A stretch of DNA of 64,000 bases, from positions 11,628,001 to 11,692,000 of the forward strand of contig JAEOAD010000031.1 in NCBI GenBank assembly GCA_036365145.1, given 5' to 3'. Positions 56,958 to 64,000 of the stretch are shown here, piece after piece; positions within the stretch are counted from its first letter, which is position 1, and the number at the start of each line of letters is the position of its first letter. The position numbers were made by a program, and so were the translations under genes. Under the pieces are notes generated by a model. The model worked only from the letters and a program-made list of their open reading frames with translations, did no database searches and was not told the DNA's origin. Origin of the DNA: Orientallactaga sibirica. Taxonomy: Eukaryota; Chordata; Mammalia; Rodentia; Dipodidae.

Positions 56958-57405
56958 TTATTGTTATGGTTTGAACATGAAGTGTTCCTCCCAAAGGCTC
57001 ATGCGTTAAAGGCTCATTGAGAATTGACTGGCCCATGAAGGCTCTGACCTAATCAATAGATTGATACACTTACAGATTCATAATTGGGATTCTTGGGAGG
57101 TGTTAGAGACTGAAAACAATGAGGCCTGACTAGAGGGAGTGTGTCCCTGGGATCATGGCTCTGAAGACGAAGTCTGCCATGTCCTCAGCCTCCTCTGCTC
57201 CTCTCCTTCCTGGCTGTCATGTGGTGAGCAGCCTCTGCTGCATCCTCACATCCTCCTACTACCAGGATGTGTCTACCTTACATCTGGCCCAAAGCAACAC
57301 AACCAGAAAACCATTAACTACATTTTCTGACACCGTGAGCCAAACTAAATCTTCCCTTCTCTAGTTCCTCAGAGATATGTCCCAGTGACTGTCTAACACA
57401 CTTAC
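56958..57405 (+). mobile_element. LTR-like repeat (MaLR-type layout)
   Basis: 'tgttatggtttgaacatgaa', 'tgggattcttgggaggtgtt', 'cctctccttcctggctgtca', 'ccgtgagccaaactaaatct' and the end 'actgtctaacaca' give a TG...CA element with the MaLR-style layout of the kind seen in rodents. It sits inside the old L1. Confidence 0.65.
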
Positions 57406-57549
57406 TAACCATATTATTTATTTATTATTTACATATATGATCATTAGATATCATGTCATTGACAAGCAATGCCAACTTCTTTTCTTTCTTTCCAATCCTT
57501 ATGCCATTCATTTGTTTGTCTTATTGCATTGTGCAAGTTGAATAAAAAT

Positions 57550-57668
57550 GACAACAGGAAGCCAAGCATGGTTGCATATATGTATAATCCCAGCACTTGG
57601 TAGGCTTTAACTGGAAAGATAAGTGAGTTTGAAGCTAATCTGGGCTGCATAGTAAGATCCTACCCCTC
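57550..57668 (+). repeat. Degenerate B1 SINE
   Basis: 'gccaagcatggttgcatata', 'taatcccagcacttggtagg' and 'gggctgcatagtaagatcct' are a diverged B1 within the old L1. Confidence 0.7.
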
Positions 57669-58289
57669 TATGACAATAGCAGAGGTCTATATCTCATTCC
57701 TGATATCAGAAAATTTAATTTCAACCTTTCATCATTAAGCATGAGATTCGTTATAGGACATCTATCGATAAGCTCTAGGGATTAAGTAAACTTCCTTGTG
57801 TTTCTATTTTACTAAGAGTTTCTGTCATGTGTAAATGTGAAATTTGATATATGTTAATGTACTTATGGAAATGATAACATCAGTTGCTCTCATTTTCTCA
57901 TTGTGACATTTTATCTCCAAATGTCAAGTCAAATTTGCATCCTTGGAATAATGTGTCAACATCTTACAAGAAGGATCCCTCCAGGTGAACAATAATATAA
58001 TAGGCAGCCTTGATTTTGGTAGGAAATAAGGCATATTTTCCTTCTTGTAAGTCACTGTTTCAGTTTGGTAACAATTTGCTAAGGACCTAAATTAATGAGA
58101 GAAATAGAAAATAATATTTTAGTAATGCCCTTATTTTAATTTTGTTATTAAGGCTATTTCACCTCATCGATCCGATTGGGAACAAGTTGGAAAATATTCC
58201 TTACTAGGTTCACTTCACTCCTCTTGCCTTTGTGATTTTTGACTTTTCAAATCATGATTGCTTTAATGTCCCTAAACTCCCATTTTCTA

Positions 58290-58640
58290 TTTCCTCCAGC
58301 TGAAAGTCAAATGACTTGAAAAAAATGTGGTGGCCAACAGCTCATTAATCTGTTTCTCTTCTTCCAGGATTCTGGCTGCCTTGCTTGATCCGGTGACATC
58401 TACAACCACTTCATAAAATCCAGTTTTTGTAGCAGCTCCTTGTAGGTGCCAGCTACTTAGACCAAAAAGGGGAAGTCAAATCCTCAAATTTCAAGATGAT
58501 ATCAGATTAGTCAGGCCATGTCTCATTGTTCATTTGGTAAAGGAACAGTGGGATGGCAGTGCACACAAGAATGATGTCATGGTACAAGGTAGAGATGTGA
58601 GGCAATGGTTGCATAGACACCATCCACAGTTGGATGGTCT
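58290..58640 (-). pseudogene. Possible retrocopy remnant, unidentified
   Basis: On the minus strand two adjoining open pieces in different frames read like real protein. The first (58640-58455) includes Ser-Thr-Leu-Tyr-His-Asp-Ile-Ile-Leu-Val and Asp-Ile-Ile-Leu-Lys-Phe-Glu-Asp and has one internal stop (58507-58509). The second (58470-58290) includes Phe-Tyr-Glu-Val-Val-Val-Asp-Val-Thr-Gly and Ile-Leu-Glu-Glu-Glu-Lys-Gln-Ile. No poly-A tail is visible. I cannot name a parent gene, and chance is a real alternative. Confidence 0.2.
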
Positions 58641-59570
58641 AGAATCATCTTACCTAGCCATTGGCTCTATGGAATGTTTCTACATGTCAACAGACTCATT
58701 GTGATATGGAATAAAAAAGGAACCTATTTCTTTGTCCTATTGGAGAGACTAGAATCAGTGAAATATATACAGTGATTACTCAGTATCTCAAATGAGGCAA
58801 CAATGCAAAGTGTTAGCTAATACTGGATAAATATTTTCTATTTGCATTGATTTTTGAGTTCTTTTCATATTATTGTTAATCCCTTTTTGTCACTATTTTA
58901 CACAAATGAAAACAGAGCAATGACTATGCTTTCTCATATGTCTGGCATATAGGAGGTACTCAGTTACTCAGTCAAATGAAATGGTTTAGTTCAGCTCATT
59001 GCTAGTACTGGTTTATTCAATTCTACTGAGTCATGCTTTCACTGTCATCATTCTGGGATGCCATCAATCATTCTAACCGCCTTCTCAAACAAAGCCAGGA
59101 GGAAACCTAACAGTGCTAGGGAATATAAGACCATCACCCTGTCTCTAAGGAATGAGCCAACAGTCCTGTCACAAAGAGAGATCATTTTCCCTCATGTTTT
59201 TTGTTCCATAATCTTTGAGAAAAATAAATATGTGTGCTTGGACAGTGAGAACCAGAGACTATAAATGGAAAGGCACCTCAAATGGAAGGGCTCAACCTTA
59301 GCCTCCCAACCTCACCCCCGAGCTTCTCTTCACCTTCAGTGCCCAAGAAGTATTATTGTTCACCTGGCGGGATCCCAAGGCTGGAGCTGGAGCTAGAGAT
59401 AGAGATTGGAGCAGAAGACAAGATCTCTGATGGAAAGGGTGAACTGTCCTCAAGAGAGTGATAGGTTTGTCAAATTTTCAGGGCTTAGGGGTGCTGTGCT
59501 CAACAATACTGAGGGTAGAAGAAAGGACCAGCTTCACTATTGTAAGAGAGTCTCCAGGCACAGGAAATTG
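58641..59570. other. Unique sequence with a small MIR-like end
   Basis: 'gtctggcatataggaggtac' near 58940 is MIR/L2-like. A 68-codon + frame at 59058 has no recognised feature. Confidence 0.4.
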
Positions 59571-59576
59571 TGAGGT

Positions 59577-59748
59577 TTTTTTTTTTTTTTTTTGGTTTTT
59601 GCGAGGTAGGGTCTCACTCTGGTCCAGGCTGACCTGGAATTAACTATGTAGTCTCAGGGTGGCCTCGAACTCTCAGCGATCCTCCTACCTCTGCCTCCCA
59701 AGTGCTGGGATTAAAGGCATGCGCCACCACGCCCGGCGAGTTTTTTTT
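59577..59748 (-). repeat. Young B1 SINE, minus strand
   Basis: A T-rich tail, then 'ctcactctggtccaggctga', 'actatgtagtctcagggtgg' and 'atgcgccaccacgcccggcg'. It is close to the inferred local consensus, so it is recent. Confidence 0.94.
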
Positions 59749-59784
59749 TTTTTTATTACAACTCTGATATCTGAAATTTAGGAG

Positions 59785-60295
59785 CTGTTATTAGGTAAAA
59801 TGAATATAAAGCCAATGAAACAAAAATGAGTTCCATTCTATGTGGCCTAACTATACCATTTCTAGTTGTAACTCAAAGGAAATGAAATGAACACACAATT
59901 AGAGACCCCTGCATGCCCATGTTTATCATAGCACAATTCACAGTAGCCACATAATACAGTTAGCCTAGGGGCCCATCCTCAGCTGAATGGATAAATAAAA
60001 CATGGTGCACATACATGTAATGAGTAAGCAGAATGGATGGTCCTGGAGGTCATTATGTTGAGAAAAATAGGTCAAGTCCAGGAAGACAAGATTGCATATG
60101 TCCTCATATACAGAGTATAAGAAGAAAAACTGATGGTGGCATGAAAGTTGTGGGGAATTAATTCTGAGAGAAAAGAATGGGTGAAGGAGAGAGTGAGGAG
60201 TGCAGGACTGGATTTTAGAGAGGGAGGATTTGAATAAAACATTATACATGTGTACATAGAAGTGAGAGAAAACAAACGTTAATTTGTACCATTAA
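59785..60295 (+). mobile_element. Old L1 3' UTR, sense strand
   Basis: 'cactatgccatttctag'-like start, 'catgtttatcatagcacaat', 'tcacagtagccacataatac', 'cctcagctgaatggataaat' and 'tatgtcctcatatacagagt' are the classic L1 3' region just past the RT domain. No coding capacity. Confidence 0.75.
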
Positions 60296-60299
60296 TATA

Positions 60300-61108
60300 A
60301 ATAAGTATGCTTTTAAAAAGTGGATTCAAAATTGGTCATTTATTTAGAATGTGGAATGAAATCACAATAAATTCCACATATAACAAAGCTGACCAATAAC
60401 ACAAACATGCAGTAAATGAAATAATATTTGATGACTTGTTTGACATACGTCATTTGTTCACAATTCTTGGCTATACCTCCTAGAATTTTGTCACTTATCC
60501 TAAGAAGAATGAAATTAGGGAGGTATCAGTCTTTTATTTAGCAGAATAGAACCGAATTTATTGTTTGATCACTGAAAGTTTAGTGAATTTATTTTTTATT
60601 TAAAATTATTGATTAAAAATAAAAATAAAAACAAAAACAAATGTTATTGTTTATGATGTCATTTGATCTGTAAGTCATCATAAATTCCATAAAGTTAATA
60701 TCTGTTTTATATAAGCTGCTACATTTAGAAGAATTTTCCAGGCTAGAATCTGACTCTGTACATTACATATCTGCTGGTCAGAGTACCTTTGGAAATTTCT
60801 CATGACCTTGAGCCATGCTCCTCTGTGTGACACTGGGGTGGCTATTCAAAGAGTCAATTCTTCTCCAGGACATCGTCTACTAAATAAGTATGGCAGCCAC
60901 ACAAAATTTTCCCAGTGGAACTAAATGTATCCTCAACAAAAGTGCCATCTTACAAATGCCTATAGCCATACCAGTGTGAGCACACAGATGTGGTCACTTT
61001 AAGAGGCTCTTATGCCCAGTGCCCAAGGCCAAGCAGGCAAGCTCAGCTCTCCTACCACCCAGGCAGAAGCAGGCAACCCTGAATTATAACTTTACTTTCT
61101 TATCTAGT
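60300..61108. other. AT-rich unique sequence
   Basis: No coding or repeat family recognised. Confidence 0.45.
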
Positions 61109-61116
61109 GTCTACGT

Positions 61117-61120
<4 letters not shown>

Positions 61121-61163
<43 letters not shown>

Positions 61164-61299
61164 GTTTTTTGAGGTAGGGTCTCACTCTGGTCCAGGCTGA
61201 CCTGGAATTCACTATGTAGTCTCAGGGTGGCCTCGAAATCTCGGCGATCCTCTAGCGCCCGAGTGCTGGGATTAAAGGCGTGCACCACCACGCCCGGCA
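61121..61299 (-). repeat. Very young B1 SINE, minus strand
   Basis: A T42 or so tail, then a body almost without visible decay ('acctggaattcactatgtag', 'ttaaaggcgtgcaccaccac'), still carrying CpG sites. The perfect 10-bp duplication ctacgtgact lies at 61111-61120 and 61300-61309. The unbroken tail and CpGs suggest recent insertion. Confidence 0.97.
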
Positions 61300-61309
61300 C
61301 TACGTGACT

Positions 61310-62310
61310 CTTAACATATGATATTCAATAAGCTTGCCTTGTCACGATGCAGAAACTTCTCACTCTTTGAACTCTAGTAGGAAGGCATTCCCTTGGTTCT
61401 TCACAAAACCACAGTCCCCCGCTCTGGCTTCAGTGGCCCTGTCATGCTTTTACATGGTGTACAAGCCCTAACCAATCCAACCCCAATAAACATTATCCCT
61501 CACAAAGAAATCTGTTTCTCTGCTCTATCAAATCAGCCTTATTCATTTTATAACAGTGCCTCAGAAACTGGGGAGAGGAGATGACAGATAGTAACTGGAA
61601 TGACAATAAGAGGGTGATTCTTACAGTTAAAATGATTTACTTTGGAAAATTGTACCAACAATTACAAACACTTGGACTTATGAATGAATCTGCTGCCAAG
61701 TGCACACAGGGAGGTGCCCTGATGTGAACATTTTGTTCATCAGCTTCTTGGAAAACACATGGCAATCAGGATGCACCATCCATGATGGTGTTCAGATGTG
61801 GTTTCCCTGTGTAAGATAAAGAGAGTCTAAATGAGCAGCGATGTTTCCTTACCTTGGATTTCTTTGCTGATAATTTCCTCCTCTGTTTAGCAACACATTT
61901 TACATGGGTCCATGACTCCTGGGGGCCCTAGGGGAACTGGGACAAAGAGGGAAGAGGATGGGAGTCTCTGATCTGGGAGCACCCCTCTTCCAGAGATGAG
62001 CTTTGTTCTCTCAGGACAACTGTGTCACCAGGACAAGTGCTGTCATGCTAGGTCCTAACAGTCCCAGAGAGGGCACATGGACCTCACCTCTCTGCAAAGT
62101 GTGAGTCTCATGATGTGAGTTTGAGAGACAATGCGTCTACAGGCATTTCCATTGCACCCACATACGATAGCCCTGCATCTGCCACTTGGCCCTCACAGTG
62201 TAGGCAAAACAAAGGACTCAGAGTCCAGTGCCAGCTGGCAAAGAGGGAAAAAAGACAGTATTATAGTGCTATGTCTGTACAAATCCTATAATTCTTGTTT
62301 GTTTGCTTGC
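61310..62310. other. Unique sequence, no gene recognised
   Basis: Frames of 63-69 codons only, without features. Confidence 0.4.
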
Positions 62311-62311
62311 T

Positions 62312-62435
62312 TGTTTATTTGGTTTAGAGATAGGACCTAAGTTGGCCTAGGACTTTCTGTGCAATGAAGATTGACCTCAAATTTGCAGTGATCCTCTGGC
62401 CCCTGTCCCTGCAGTGCTATTACCACACCCAGTTT
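62312..62435 (-). repeat. Degenerate B1-type SINE
   Basis: 'gagataggacctaagttggc', 'tgaagattgacctcaaattt' and 'gcagtgctattaccacaccc' keep the reversed B1 order. Confidence 0.6.
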
Positions 62436-62439
62436 GTTT

Positions 62440-63135
62440 GGGGTGTTTTTTTTATTATTAAAACATAAATTAAATCATACCATTCAAAACAGCTCCTGGC
62501 CAGTGATCCTTGGACAGATCAATCTTGGATCTTGTGCTTCAGTTGCTAAACGTCTGGGAGAGGAGGGCTGAGGGTATGATTTAGTGACCACCTCAGACTG
62601 ACCAGAATATGGAGACTGTCTGCTGTCCCTCTGACACGGATTGATGTCAAGTGGACATGGGAACTGAGGAGTTAAGATAACCGAATGGTCACAGGGCTAA
62701 TGGAACAATAAGTCTCTGTTCCTGATATTTGGCCAAAGAATTTCCCAGTGCTGTGTTGGACAGGGACCAGGTCCTTTCCTTGGCTACAAAGAAGCATTCT
62801 CACTGTGGCACAAGATGGCATCCATGTGCCTTCTTGGAATTCTATGCAAATATATGCCAAGCAGTTGAAAAATGCCTCGTGGCCTCATGCAGGGTCGTAG
62901 TTCCTGAGATATGCCTGTCTGACTCCAAGTATGAAGCTATTCTCCACCACAGCTGGCTGTCTCATTAAAAGAGATTCCCTACACTGACAGGAAAGAATGG
63001 TCTTCAAACTACTGGGCTCTGCAGGCTCTGATGACTTGAAAGAAAATTTATCATCATCAGAATGGCCCAAGTGTTCTGAATGTCTGTCGACACAGTGAAA
63101 GATGGACTATAGAGCAAGGAAAGATCTGACTATGA
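62440..63135. other. Unique sequence, no gene recognised
   Basis: A 79-codon + frame and antisense frames of 61-62 codons occur without recognisable features. Confidence 0.4.
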
Positions 63136-63139
63136 ATCA

Positions 63140-63425
63140 TGGATTCAACTAATATTCACTGAGGACCTATTAGGTGTGAGGCATTGTTCTACACACTTGG
63201 GGTATAGAAATAAATGAGATAGAAAGGTTATTCTCCCTTGTGGAGTTTATGTTTTAGTAGGGGAGACAGACAATAAACAAGTAAATGAATTAACAAGATA
63301 AGTTTTGCTAATTATGGGTTTCATAATGGAGAGACAAATTAGGTGCATGATAGAGAGTCCCTGGCAGGGGTGGGAGGATGTCAATATAAGGTGGTCAGGA
63401 GAAGTGTCTGTGTTGGGTTTTCTGC
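63140..63425 (-). repeat. Ancient L2-type LINE relic
   Basis: 'aactaatattcactgaggac', 'ctattaggtgtgaggcattg', 'cttgtggagtttatgtttta' and 'gggagacagacaataaacaa' are the reversed L2-type 3' end and its continuation. Confidence 0.7.
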
Positions 63426-64000
63426 TTGCCCCCTTGACTCACTGTGCACTCATCCTTGCTGTCTGGTGCCTCGGGAGGCAGCTCCCCATACATCTTACAG
63501 CTTAGCAAGTCCAGTGACAGTAAAAGAGTGTAGGGACAGACATCGAGGCATTCAGAAACTCCTGGTGCAAAAGAGAAACAATGGGCAGACCCACCCACAT
63601 GGTATCATTCCCTGGGGGACTAGACACTCATAAGCTCATGAGGTGCTAACAATAGAATAGATAAGGGGATCTGTGGTACAAATATCCAATCCCTTCCCTT
63701 CTATAGTAGTCTCTCATTTCTGGGTTCATGTAAAAATCACCCTGATGGCAAAAGATTAAGAAAATACATGAGCTCAGAATCCTAAACATCCTCTCCCTGG
63801 TCTCACCTGGCTAGCTCCTCTGCTCAGAGCTCAAGTTCTCAAGAGTGGAGGCAAACACTGACTCCCTTACTTGGATCCATTCTCAGAGGGACCTGCAGTC
63901 AAGAGGAAGTTGACTGAATACACTGTGAGCCCTTACAACATGGCAAGACTAATAAATTCTTCATATCAATACATATATATTCTGTGATATGGATATGTCT
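63426..64000. other. Unique sequence to the window end
   Basis: Frames of 96 and 67 codons overlap the first part and have no recognised feature. No repeats. Confidence 0.4.

Larger units (their letters stand above)
54785..57965 (-). mobile_element. Old L1, antisense, 3' half, interrupted
   Basis: Complement blocks: 'ctatccatgttgttaaatta' and 'ttctgggtcttagggaatgg' (3' region), 'gttttcctt...' type RT-connection sequence near 55700, 'agatttgttcctaggtatta' near 56540, and after an LTR-like insertion 'gtcattgacaagcaatgcca' with 'cttatgccattcatttgttt' near 57455-57520 (RT palm region). 'tttgcatccttggaata' near 57935 is close to its 5' limit. No intact frame. Inserted elements: DIP SINEs at 54945 and 56606, an LTR-like repeat at 56958, and B1 relics. 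Confidence 0.75.

Overview
The window reads as nuclear DNA from a rodent, most likely a jerboa-type species (Dipodidae, for example Jaculus). The evidence is repeat content. There are about fifteen tRNA-derived SINEs of the B2 superfamily, opening with the 'ctggagagatggctta' box-A region, that look like the DIP SINEs of jerboas. They occur with B1 elements ending in a 'gactacatagtgaattccaggtcagcctgggctagagtgagaccctacctc' type of right half (split here as a description, not one motif), with B3-like and ID-like SINEs, and with rodent L1 elements. The genus is inferred from these families; no marker gene supports it.

No recognisable protein-coding gene, rRNA, functional tRNA or CRISPR array is present. 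Most open frames are short antisense readings of SINEs and LINEs. The best coding candidate is a possible 3'-terminal exon on the + strand at 51716-51845. It has a good acceptor, 43 codons, a stop, and an AATAAA signal about 290 bases downstream. A much weaker upstream exon at 16202-16277 is phase-compatible. A possible decayed pseudogene lies on the - strand at 58290-58640. If the terminal exon is real, most of the window would be intron or flank of a + strand gene, which would also fit the many L1s lying antisense between 23 and 58 kb.

Layout. 0-9 kb: DIP SINEs nested in an old HAL1-like LINE (3.5-5.2 kb) and an old L1 3' end (5.9-6.7 kb). 9-23 kb: mostly unique DNA with B1, B3, ID, MIR and L2 relics, a 23-bp minisatellite (11.4 kb), a rodent L1 3' UTR (17.05-18.4 kb) and a pair of RFX X-box-like sites (21.6-21.7 kb). 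23.8-27.9 kb: an old antisense L1, itself hit by an inverted pair of DIP SINEs and by a younger sense-strand L1 3' UTR that begins with a short inverted 5' end. 28-34.6 kb: mostly unique. 34.6-41.9 kb: antisense L1s, including a nearly complete one (about 35.6-41.2 kb) with 5' UTR, ORF1 and ORF2 remains, broken by stops, frameshifts and two B1s, and with a changed reverse-transcriptase active site. 42-53 kb: MIR relics, a candidate conserved element, a + strand L1 3' UTR carrying a 62-bp patch copied from 1.7 kb upstream, and several TG...CA-bounded LTR-like repeats. 53-58 kb: two further antisense L1s with nested SINEs. 58-64 kb: unique DNA with two young B1s and L2/L1 relics.

No set of genes works together here. 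The main content is a record of nested retrotransposition, readable from exact target-site duplications.
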